Made by a program: the position numbers and the translations under genes. This document shows positions 35,766-43,969 of a stretch of DNA of 64,000 nt, one piece after another (position 1 is the first letter of the stretch; the number at the start of each line of letters is the position of its first letter). The notes beneath the pieces were generated by a model, which did not search any database, was not told where the DNA came from, and saw only the letters and a program-made list of their open reading frames with translations. The stretch comes from JASSUD01 sp031963405 (GTDB lineage Bacteria > Pseudomonadota > Gammaproteobacteria > Burkholderiales > Burkholderiaceae). The stretch is taken from contig JASSUJ010000001.1 in NCBI GenBank assembly GCA_031963405.1, positions 744,001 through 808,000 of the forward strand. Direction: 5' to 3'.

Positions 35766-35789
35766 GCAGGCAAATTCGTGGGCCTGATC

Positions 35790-36068
35790 TGTAAATTCGA
35801 TTACTTGGCCGCCTTAAAAGATTCCTTATGGTTCCACGATGTATTAAGTAGCCAGACTTGTATCGAGACCGCTGAACAATGGCAAACCCGTCTAAAAGAA
35901 TTAGCCAACTATATCCTCGACGTTGAAAAAAGTGCGCATGCAGCAGTACAGCGCCAAGATATACAAATGGGCCATGATCAGATCGATGCTGAAAATCCAA
36001 TGATGCTTGAAGAAAATGAGGAAGAGCCGCATGAATGGGATAGGGAAACCGCTGACGATGCTATGTAA
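35790..36068 (+). pseudogene. Gene fragment, unknown acidic-tailed protein
   Basis: The frame reads KFDYLAALKDSLWFHDVLSS, ETAEQWQTRLKELANYILDV and a strongly acidic end (LEENEEEPHEWDRETADDAM). It has no start codon apart from a TTG that lies inside the opposite fragment. It is best read as the 3' end of a gene truncated at about 35.77 kb, head to head with the fragment on the minus strand. The family is unknown. Confidence 0.4.
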
Positions 36069-36218
36069 ACACCAAAATCTAAGTCCACTCAAAAGCGGTA
36101 CAAATAAAAAAACCATACTCGCCATCATGCCCAAAAAAAACACCTACCCAGGTTGACGCGGATTACATCGTGAACGCGCTACCACTATGTAATTTGGCCT
36201 ATCTGCACCTACTGTTAT

Positions 36219-37076
36219 ATGAATATACATAACGCTAACCGACCTGCTGCACCTATCCTCCGATGGCTCGGAGGCAAGCGCCGTTTGGCTAAAAAACTTC
36301 TTCCGCTGTTTCCAGCGCATCATTGTTGTGTGGAAATTTTTTGCGGTGGCGCGGCGCTGTATTTTTTACGTCCGGAGCCTGCACCTGTTGAAGTAATCAA
36401 TGATATCAACGGCGAACTCATGAATCTCTATCGAGTCGTCCAGCATCATCTTGGCGAATTTGCCCAGCAATTTAAATGGGCATTGACCAGCCGCCAATTA
36501 TTTAAGTGGTATCAGGTTATGCAGCCTGAGACGCTCACAGATATCCAACGCGCTGCCCGCTTCTATTATTTGCAGCAAAACGCGTTTGGCGGCCATGTAG
36601 CTAAACAAACATTCGGCACCACTACCACCCGTAAGCCCTCGATGGATTGGCAGCATATTGAAGAGAAAGTATTAGCTGCACACCACCGGATAGCGAGCAC
36701 AGAAACTAGCGTTGAAAGCTTGCCCTGGCTCAAATGTATAGAACGTTATGATCGCCACCATACATTCTTCTATCTCGATCCTCCTTACTGGAAAACCGAA
36801 GGATATGGGGTGCCATTTGGCTTTGAAGAATATGAGCGCATGGCAGAAGTCATGCGTACCTGCAAAGGCAAAGTCATGCTATCGATTAATGATCATCCCG
36901 ATATGCGGGCAGTTTTTAAGGGATTTCGGATGGTGGAGCTTGATATTGTGTATAGCGCGGGTCTTGCTAATAGGAAGCGAAAAAAAAGCGGCGAACTGGT
37001 CATCATGAATTGGGAGCAAGAACCCTTACTCCCCGATGCAAAGAAGCATCAGGAATTACTGCAATTTGCAGGATGA
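36219..37076 (+). CDS. Dam-type N6-adenine DNA methyltransferase
   Basis: A D12-class methyltransferase that transfers a methyl group from SAM to adenine. The SAM-binding motif is LRWLGGKRRLAKKLLPLFP at the N-terminus, EIFCGGAALYF follows, and the catalytic DPPY motif is FFYLDPPYWKTEGYG near residue 185. The length of 285 is complete. There is no adjacent restriction enzyme, so it is an orphan methylase of the kind carried by phages and conjugative elements. The start ATG is clear but the ribosome binding site is weak. Confidence 0.88.
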   Translation: MNIHNANRPAAPILRWLGGKRRLAKKLLPLFPAHHCCVEIFCGGAALYFLRPEPAPVEVINDINGELMNLYRVVQHHLGEFAQQFKWALTSRQLFKWYQVMQPETLTDIQRAARFYYLQQNAFGGHVAKQTFGTTTTRKPSMDWQHIEEKVLAAHHRIASTETSVESLPWLKCIERYDRHHTFFYLDPPYWKTEGYGVPFGFEEYERMAEVMRTCKGKVMLSINDHPDMRAVFKGFRMVELDIVYSAGLANRKRKKSGELVIMNWEQEPLLPDAKKHQELLQFAG

Positions 37077-37360
37077 ATATGATTTTATTTTCAGCTATTT
37101 ATTTCGCTAATCTGCTCGCGTAACCACGGCGCGAGATGCACGATATTAGCCCTCCCCCCATTTGAAATGCATCCAAATGGGATACACGCACAAATTTTTG
37201 ATTGCCATTTATCTCCACCGTCTTATCCATCTCTATAGATCACCTGATTTTAGTAAGATGATTCTGCACTTTTCCTGCTGACTAAAGTATATTTCTGCCA
37301 AGCGCGCCCAGCCTTACAGAAAGCCTGATCCGCACCCGTATTCCCTACCTTTCATTAGCA

Positions 37361-37426
37361 ACGCCTCCAGTTGTCTATAAGAACGAGTTTGCCTGACAAC
37401 CCTTTCTTGTAGACGACTGGAGGCGC
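37361..37426. terminator. Long imperfect hairpin upstream of the NACHT-WD40 gene
   Basis: ACGCCTCCAGTTGTCTATAAGA pairs with TCTTGTAGACGACTGGAGGCG around a 22-base loop, and TTTTATT follows on the plus strand. The form is that of an intrinsic terminator. It lies about 130 bases before the start of the 2016-residue protein, so it may end upstream transcription or act as a leader attenuator. The remaining sequence from 37077 to 37558 holds no gene. Confidence 0.6.
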
Positions 37427-37558
37427 TTTTATTGTCGGGTTGCGCGCTCGCGTATAGCCGCCGGTGCCGGCGCAAAAAATACTGTCAATGCGGGTGGGTT
37501 CAAAGACGTGCTGCAAGCATTGAGTAGATTAAGAACAAAAAATAATAAGGAAGATTTT

Positions 37559-40500
37559 ATGTTGAGTAGCGTTTTATCGTCATCACGAAGCGTGCTTTCT
37601 GCAGAGCAAGCACTGAAGCTGATCAACACTCATTTGAATAACGCTCGAGACAATATTGAAGATATCAATCTCGCGCTCATCTTTTGTGATCATGCGGAAG
37701 TCTCTCTGTCTCAAGCAAAAAGCGCCTTTAAAAAAGCACTTTCCCCGAATACGCCAGACGACCAAGCGCTACGCACGAAGATTGGCACTGTCTACGCTGA
37801 ACGCGGCAAGCTATTAGAAAAGCTAGGGCAGTCCGATAAAGCGAAAACAAGCTATGAAAAAGCAGCAAAGTACGGATATGTCCCCGGACCATTTCCGTCT
37901 CCTGCTACCCCTCGCCCTAGCAGTACAAGGAACTCCATTTACAGCGCGCTGATTCCTTCTTCGGCTTTTGTCGCGAGCCCCCGTCATTCTTCTCCCCTAA
38001 GCCAGCGTAGTACAGGTCGCGACATTGCCGTGCTTCCCCCAGCGCTCTTTGCGCAAAACGTACTGCCCCCCCTAGTCAAATATGATTTACCTAAAGCGGA
38101 TGAACGCCTGAGTAGTACCCCTCAGTTAGCCTATGCGCTGAGTGTATTGTCTGCCGCTGCCTTATCAGATGCGCCGCTCAGCGCAGAAGAGCGCGCGTGG
38201 TCACAAGCTACTGCAGAGAATGCCGATGAAACAGAGCGCCTGCAGACGCTCGCAACGGACGTGGTCAGAGCCTTCATCAATGATGAACTGAAAGAAGCCA
38301 CGACGGTGACGGAAGCCGTATGCGTTGCCCTAAGCGCCAACCACGATCTCAGTAGAAATCTGTTAACGAAGTTGGTCAAGGAAATACAGCAAAGTCCTTT
38401 ATTAACCCCCGCTATCCTCGAAGGGATCGATCAGCTTATAAGCGACGCCGCACCAGGTACGTTAGAAGTGGATGATCTGGTGCAGTTATTAACCCTCCTA
38501 AGTACCCGCCTACAAGAGACGCATGGTCAAGCGACGGCTAATCAATACCAATTGACGCGCACGATCTCTCACCTAGTAGATGCGATGGCCGAAAGCGAGG
38601 TGAGTGGCTTACAGCGTGAAAAACTCCATGAACCGCTCGCGGCCTATCTGCAAACCTTGCAAAACAGCGAAGAGCCTTATCTAGTCTATCAAGCGGCCTA
38701 CGCGTATCAGGCGCTCCAATATGTCCCCGATGATGAAACCCCGTGGCAAGCAGCATTACGCCGCACTGGTAAAGTCCTCGAAGGCGTGTTTGGCCTAGTC
38801 AGTGCGGTCAAAGGGTTGAATCTGAATGAATTTATCGAAGGATTAGAAAAGATCCAGGAAGGCACGGCCGGCGCCATTGGCATCATTAAAACCGTCGCGG
38901 AGGTCTACGAAGGTACCGTGTCGCTGACCAACAGCGGACAGAACTTCTTAACGTCTCTCAAAGAAGGATTTAGCTTTACCCGCAAACGTGACTGGTATCC
39001 GACCTTGCGTCTTATCGATACGCTGCTCCAAACCGGTCAACTCGCACAGCTTAAGCAGTTAGTCTGCGAAGCGCCTTGTCGACGGGATCCTGCCTTTCAA
39101 TGGGGATTGGTTGAACGACTGGGCCAACTCGCGGCCCATCCTGCTTGGGAAGCCAGTATCCGTCAACACGCGGTAAATTTATTAGGCGAACTGTATCAAG
39201 ACGAGGCGAGTTGGGGCAGGCAGGCCAATGTGAAGCAATGGATCGTGCAGATATTGAACCAATTAGCCGAGACGTCTGTCAGTGCCACAGCCGCCAAAAC
39301 GGCGCTGCAAACTTTAGAAAAGGTGGGGAACGCGGATAAGCAAACCCTCTATCAAACGGGCTTACAAGAAGGCTCCTGCTCTTCTTTACTGAACGTGGCC
39401 TCATCCCTACCGGTGGCGTCTACGTTGCTCGACCGCGTGCAGAATAAGCTCGACGTCGAAACCGATTTGCGCAAGCTCAAACATCGACGTGTCAATGAGC
39501 ATAGTGACGCCGTATATATTGCCCCGCAAGGCAAGCCTAGTCGACAAGCGCCCGCTGAAACGTTGTTTGAGTTGACGCCTAAAGTGAACGAGTTCTTGAG
39601 CAGTGATAAGAAAGTGCTATTACTCTTAGGCGATTCGGGTGCGGGGAAATCCACGTTTAATCGGCGACTCGAAACTGACTTATGGACAAATTATAAGAAA
39701 GGCGAGCGCATCCCGCTTTTTATTAACTTGCCCGCGATTGATAAGCCCGAACACGACCTGATTGGCAAACACTTGCGCAAAGAAGGTTTGAGCGAACCTC
39801 AGATCAAAGAACTCAAAGCCTACCGCGAATTTATTATCATTTGCGATGGCTACGACGAGAGTCAACAGACCCACAATCTGTATATGAGTAACCAATTCAA
39901 CCAGTCTGGACAATGGCAGGCCCAGATGGTGATTAGTTGCCGCAGTGAATATCTGGGGGCGGATTATCGAGATCGCTTTCAGCCGATAGATCGCAATCAG
40001 CACGCAGATTCCACGTTGTTTGAAGAAGCGGTGATTGCGCCGTTTTCAGCGCAAAAGATTGCAAGCTATATTGAGCGCTATGTGCAACGTGAAAAGTCGG
40101 TCTGGCAGGTAGAGACCTACCAGCAAGCCCTTGAGCGCATTCCTCATTTAAGAGAGTTGGTGAGCAATCCTTTTTTGCTAACCCTGGCGTTGGAGGTATT
40201 GCCAAGCCTGGTAGCGCCCGGACAAGATTTCTCGAGCGCCCGCATCACGCGGGTTGCTTTGTATGATCAGTTTGTTATGCAGTGGCTGGAGCGCGGTAAA
40301 AAACGCTTAGAAGAGAAAGTGCTATCCGAGCGCAAAAAAGAAGCCTTTGAACGGTTAGCGAGTGAAGGTTTTACCCGCAATGGCCTAGCCTTTTTTACGA
40401 AATTGGCAAGTGCCATCTATGAACAGCAAGCGGGTAATCCGGTGGTTGAATATACGCGTTTTATGGATGAAGGGACGTGGAAAGAAGTCTTCTTTGGTCG

Positions 40501-43500
40501 AGACGATGAAAAGCAGCTTTTGCTTGAAGCCAACCCCTTAATCCGCAACGACAACCAACACCGTTTTATTCATAAATCGCTGCTGGAATATGGCGTCGCG
40601 CGTGCGATCTTTGAACCACAGGAGGGAAGCAAGGACGCAGCGTTGACGCCCACTTTGACGCGTCGCGGGAGTGTGGATTCCGTCTTAAGCTTTGAAAGTC
40701 AGCACGCAGCGGATGACGTCGCGTTAGCAGTGGAGCAGCCTTTACTTGATTCGCTGTTAGCGCGGAAGAATTTGGTCGGTGAGCCGTCCATCTTGCAATT
40801 CTTAGCCGAGCGCGTGCAACAGGAACCCCTGTTCAAGGAACAACTGCTCGCAGTCATTGAACGCTCGAAAACTGATTCAACCGTGCGCAGGGCCGCGGCT
40901 AATGCGATCACGATCTTAGTCAGAGCTGCCGTCCAGTTCAATGGCGTCGATCTGCAAGGCATTCAGATTCCTGGGGCGGATCTCAGTTGGGGAGTATTCG
41001 ATACCGCACAGCTACAAGGAGCGGATCTGAGAAAAGTCAATCTGCGCAATAGTTGGCTGCGCCAAGCTAATTTAAGCAGAGCCAAGATGGACGGGGTGCA
41101 GTTTGGGGAATGGCCTTATTTGCAGGAAGAGAGCGCAGTGACCGTCTGCACGTATTCGCCGGATGGGAAAACGTGTGCGTTGGGCCTTGAGAATGGCACG
41201 ATCAGTGTCTATGAAACCTCGACTTGGGAAAAGCGCTTCACTTTAGTGGGCCATACCGGCGAGGTTACTAGCGTGGCGTATTCGCCGAGTAGCGCGCAGA
41301 TCGCCTCCTGTAGTGGAAGTATCTTCAGTCGTGACGAGACGGTGCGGCTGTGGGACGCGCAGAGCGGGCAGCTCAGCCACACCTTAGTGGGCCATTTCGA
41401 TAGGGTTACTAGCGTGGTGTATTCGCCGAGTGGCGCGCAGCTCGCCTCAAGCAGTGGTGGCTATGAGGTGTGGCTGTGGGACGCGCAGAGCGGGCAGCTC
41501 AGCCACATCTTAACCGACCATACCCGCATGGTTAATAGCGTGGTGTATTCGCCGAGTGGCGCGCAGCTCGCCTCATGTAGTGATGACCAGACGGTGCGGC
41601 TGTGGGACGCGCAGAGCGGGCAGCTCAGCCACACCTTAACGGGCCATACCAAAGCGGTTAATAGCGTGGCGTATTCGCCGAGTGGCGCGCAGCTCGCCTC
41701 AAGCAGTCATGACCAGACGGTGCGGCTGTGGGACGCGCAGAGCGGGCAGCTCAGCCACACCTTAGCCGGCCATACCCGCTGGGTTACTAGCGTGGTGTAT
41801 TCACCGAGTAGCACGCAGCTCGCCTCAAGCAGTTATGACAATACGGTGCGGCTGTGGGACGCGCAGAGCGGGCAGCTCAGCCACACCTTAGCCGGCCATA
41901 CCTCCGAGGTTAATAGCGTGGTGTATTCACCGAGTGGCGCGCAGCTCGCCTCATGTAGTGATGACAAGACGGTGCGGTTGTGGGACGCGCAGAGCGGGCA
42001 GCTCAGCCACACCTTAGCCGGCCATACCGAAAAAGTTAATAGCGTGGTGTATTCACCGAGTGGCGCGCAGCTCGCCTCACGCAGTGATGACCAGACGGTG
42101 CGGCGGTGGGACGCACAGAGCGGCCAGCCCAGCCACACCTTAGCGGGCCATACAGCCGCGGTTCAGAGTGTGGTGTATTCACCAAGTGGCGCGCAGATCG
42201 CCTCACGCAGTTGGGACAATACGGTGCGGCTGTGGGACGCGCAGAGCGGGCAGCTCAGCCACACCTTAGCGGGCCATACCTCCGAGGTTAAGAGGGTGGC
42301 GTATTCGCCGAGTGGCGCGCAGCTCGCCTCAAGCAGTCATGACCAGACGGTGCGGCTGTGGGACGCGCAGAGCGGGCAGCTCAGTCACACCTTAACGGGC
42401 CATACCAAAGCGGTTACTAGCGTGGTGTATTCGCCGAATGGCGCGCAGATCGCCTCACGCAGTTATGACAAGACGGTGCGGCTGTGGGATGCGCAGAGTG
42501 GTCAGCTCAGTCACACCTTAGTGGGCCATACCGATGATGCTTCTAACGTGGTGTATTCGCCGAGTGGCGCGCAGCTCGCCTCAAGCAGTCATGACAAGAC
42601 GGTGCGGCTGTGGGACGCGCAGAGTGGGCAGCTCAGCCACACCTTAGTGGGTCATACCGACAAGGTTACTAGCGTGGTGTATTCACCGAGTAGCACGCAG
42701 CTCGCCTCAAGCAGTGATGACAAGACGGTGCGGCTGTGGGACGCGCAGAGCGGACAGCTCAGCCACACCTTAGCCGGCCATACCGACACGGTTACTAGCG
42801 TGGTGTATTCGCCGAGTGGCGCGCAGCTCGCCTCCTGTAGTGCAGGTCTATCAAGTCATGACAATACGGTGCGGCTGTGGGACGCGCAGAGCGGGCAGCT
42901 CAGCCACACCTTACATGGGCATACTGGCTGGGTTTGGAGCGTGGCGTATTCACCAAGTGGCGCGCAGCTCGCCTCAAGCAGTGGTGACCAGACGGTGCGG
43001 CTGTGGGACGCGCAGAGCGGGCAGCTCAGCCACACCTTAGCCGGCCATACCTCCTGGGTTAATAGCGTGGTGTATTCACCAAGTGGCGCGCAGCTCGCCT
43101 CACGCAGTGGTGACCAGACGGTGCGGCTGTGGGACGCGCAGAGCGGGCAGTGTTTAGCGGTGGTACGAAATTTTGGAGGAGAAATCAACAGTATCGCCTG
43201 GCGGGAGACGACCAACGGCACCTATTTCGTCACTGGCTGCGCCGATAAATCGGTTCGTGTCTGGCAGATCATCGAAGACGAAAGCCAGACTCAGGTGCGC
43301 CTGCAGTGGAGTTCGACGCATGATAGATTAGCCGCGAGCGATACCGTTATTCAAGGCGTGCAAGGCTTAAGCCAGGTCAGCAAGAAACTCTTAGTACAAC
43401 GCGGGGCCGTCGGCGAGCCGGCTTCACGCTTAGGTGAAACCAGCAAGCGGGCGATGAACGTGGCCGCGGCGGTGTCTAAATTCAGAGCGCCCTTAGCCCG

Positions 43501-43609
43501 CAAAACTTTGGATTCGCTCCCGGCAGCCCAACCTGATCCATCCACCCTTGCCTTAGCCAATCCAAGCCTACCGGGAAAAGAACCGCCTTTGTTCTCTCAT
43601 CTTGCCTAA
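37559..43609 (+). CDS. STAND NACHT ATPase with pentapeptide and 17 WD40 repeats
   Basis: A 2016-residue NOD-like receptor homologue. Residues about 15-105 are TPR-like (YAERGKLLEKLGQSDKAKTS); a long helical region follows; the NACHT domain has Walker A LLLLGDSGAGKST near residue 690 and Walker B FIIICDGYDES near 760; HRFIHKSLLEYGVARAIF ends the helical arm. Pentapeptides lie at about 1126-1184 (ADLSWGVFDTAQLQGADLRK). WD40 repeats fill about 1195-1905: one diverged, fifteen nearly identical 42-residue units (VRLWDAQSGQLSHTLAGHT), one diverged. AAGGAAG precedes the ATG at 37559. In STAND proteins ligand binding by the repeats triggers ATP-driven oligomerisation. No recognisable effector domain is present at the N-terminus, so the output is unknown. 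Confidence 0.9.
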   Translation: MLSSVLSSSRSVLSAEQALKLINTHLNNARDNIEDINLALIFCDHAEVSLSQAKSAFKKALSPNTPDDQALRTKIGTVYAERGKLLEKLGQSDKAKTSYEKAAKYGYVPGPFPSPATPRPSSTRNSIYSALIPSSAFVASPRHSSPLSQRSTGRDIAVLPPALFAQNVLPPLVKYDLPKADERLSSTPQLAYALSVLSAAALSDAPLSAEERAWSQATAENADETERLQTLATDVVRAFINDELKEATTVTEAVCVALSANHDLSRNLLTKLVKEIQQSPLLTPAILEGIDQLISDAAPGTLEVDDLVQLLTLLSTRLQETHGQATANQYQLTRTISHLVDAMAESEVSGLQREKLHEPLAAYLQTLQNSEEPYLVYQAAYAYQALQYVPDDETPWQAALRRTGKVLEGVFGLVSAVKGLNLNEFIEGLEKIQEGTAGAIGIIKTVAEVYEGTVSLTNSGQNFLTSLKEGFSFTRKRDWYPTLRLIDTLLQTGQLAQLKQLVCEAPCRRDPAFQWGLVERLGQLAAHPAWEASIRQHAVNLLGELYQDEASWGRQANVKQWIVQILNQLAETSVSATAAKTALQTLEKVGNADKQTLYQTGLQEGSCSSLLNVASSLPVASTLLDRVQNKLDVETDLRKLKHRRVNEHSDAVYIAPQGKPSRQAPAETLFELTPKVNEFLSSDKKVLLLLGDSGAGKSTFNRRLETDLWTNYKKGERIPLFINLPAIDKPEHDLIGKHLRKEGLSEPQIKELKAYREFIIICDGYDESQQTHNLYMSNQFNQSGQWQAQMVISCRSEYLGADYRDRFQPIDRNQHADSTLFEEAVIAPFSAQKIASYIERYVQREKSVWQVETYQQALERIPHLRELVSNPFLLTLALEVLPSLVAPGQDFSSARITRVALYDQFVMQWLERGKKRLEEKVLSERKKEAFERLASEGFTRNGLAFFTKLASAIYEQQAGNPVVEYTRFMDEGTWKEVFFGRDDEKQLLLEANPLIRNDNQHRFIHKSLLEYGVARAIFEPQEGSKDAALTPTLTRRGSVDSVLSFESQHAADDVALAVEQPLLDSLLARKNLVGEPSILQFLAERVQQEPLFKEQLLAVIERSKTDSTVRRAAANAITILVRAAVQFNGVDLQGIQIPGADLSWGVFDTAQLQGADLRKVNLRNSWLRQANLSRAKMDGVQFGEWPYLQEESAVTVCTYSPDGKTCALGLENGTISVYETSTWEKRFTLVGHTGEVTSVAYSPSSAQIASCSGSIFSRDETVRLWDAQSGQLSHTLVGHFDRVTSVVYSPSGAQLASSSGGYEVWLWDAQSGQLSHILTDHTRMVNSVVYSPSGAQLASCSDDQTVRLWDAQSGQLSHTLTGHTKAVNSVAYSPSGAQLASSSHDQTVRLWDAQSGQLSHTLAGHTRWVTSVVYSPSSTQLASSSYDNTVRLWDAQSGQLSHTLAGHTSEVNSVVYSPSGAQLASCSDDKTVRLWDAQSGQLSHTLAGHTEKVNSVVYSPSGAQLASRSDDQTVRRWDAQSGQPSHTLAGHTAAVQSVVYSPSGAQIASRSWDNTVRLWDAQSGQLSHTLAGHTSEVKRVAYSPSGAQLASSSHDQTVRLWDAQSGQLSHTLTGHTKAVTSVVYSPNGAQIASRSYDKTVRLWDAQSGQLSHTLVGHTDDASNVVYSPSGAQLASSSHDKTVRLWDAQSGQLSHTLVGHTDKVTSVVYSPSSTQLASSSDDKTVRLWDAQSGQLSHTLAGHTDTVTSVVYSPSGAQLASCSAGLSSHDNTVRLWDAQSGQLSHTLHGHTGWVWSVAYSPSGAQLASSSGDQTVRLWDAQSGQLSHTLAGHTSWVNSVVYSPSGAQLASRSGDQTVRLWDAQSGQCLAVVRNFGGEINSIAWRETTNGTYFVTGCADKSVRVWQIIEDESQTQVRLQWSSTHDRLAASDTVIQGVQGLSQVSKKLLVQRGAVGEPASRLGETSKRAMNVAAAVSKFRAPLARKTLDSLPAAQPDPSTLALANPSLPGKEPPLFSHLA

Positions 43610-43678
43610 GAGCCCTATTGAGAAATAGGCTACGGCTTATTTCTGTTTTTTTGCCGCTAACCTTGCAATAACCTCGCT

Positions 43679-43716
43679 ATTTACCCCCCTCTGAATTTAA
43701 CCAGAGGGGGGTAAAT
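43679..43716. terminator. Perfect 15-base hairpin downstream of the NACHT-WD40 gene
   Basis: ATTTACCCCCCTCTG (43679-43693) and CAGAGGGGGGTAAAT (43702-43716) pair perfectly around an 8-base loop. A weaker hairpin with a run of seven T (AGCCCTATT with AAATAGGCT, 43611-43660) precedes it, so transcription of the giant gene probably ends in this stretch. Confidence 0.7.
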
Positions 43717-43739
43717 ATGAGCATTGTTGTGCTGAACGT

Positions 43740-43830
43740 CGACGCAAGATTTTTATAGTAAGCGGTACCTTGATTGAAAATATGCAAGGTTTAAACAGGC
43801 TCAATGAGCGGCTTTTAGTGAAGCGCTGGA
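43740..43830 (+). pseudogene. C-terminal scrap of a third pentapeptide-WD40 paralogue
   Basis: One frame reads SGTLIENMQGLNRLNERLLV followed by KRW. This aligns with the C-termini of the two WD40 proteins in this window: IQGVQGLSQVSKKLLVQRGA and IKDVQNLSSLNQRLLIQRGA. Nothing upstream in the gap matches WD40 sequence, so only the last two dozen codons of a former third copy survive. Confidence 0.6.
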
Positions 43831-43969
43831 CAGTAGAAAGGACGATTAAGGAAAGGAAAAGGGACGCCGTGCATGGGATTTAAAGAGCACGGCACTCTCC
43901 GAATAAGAAGAACCTGCGTACAAGCGAAGTAGCCGAATGGGTATGACGTACACCTATCATTTGACTTAA

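Noticed and set aside
36219..37076. Restriction-modification system
   Set aside because: The methylase has no neighbouring endonuclease; adjacent genes are fragments and the NACHT-WD40 gene, so I call it an orphan methylase.
41200..43150. Non-coding tandem repeat array
   Set aside because: The 126-base period is in frame with one uninterrupted gene and encodes WD40 units, so it is coding sequence.
41461..43221. Minus-strand ORFs opposite the WD40 repeats
   Set aside because: They are mirror frames of a highly repetitive gene; their repetition reflects the sense-strand repeats.
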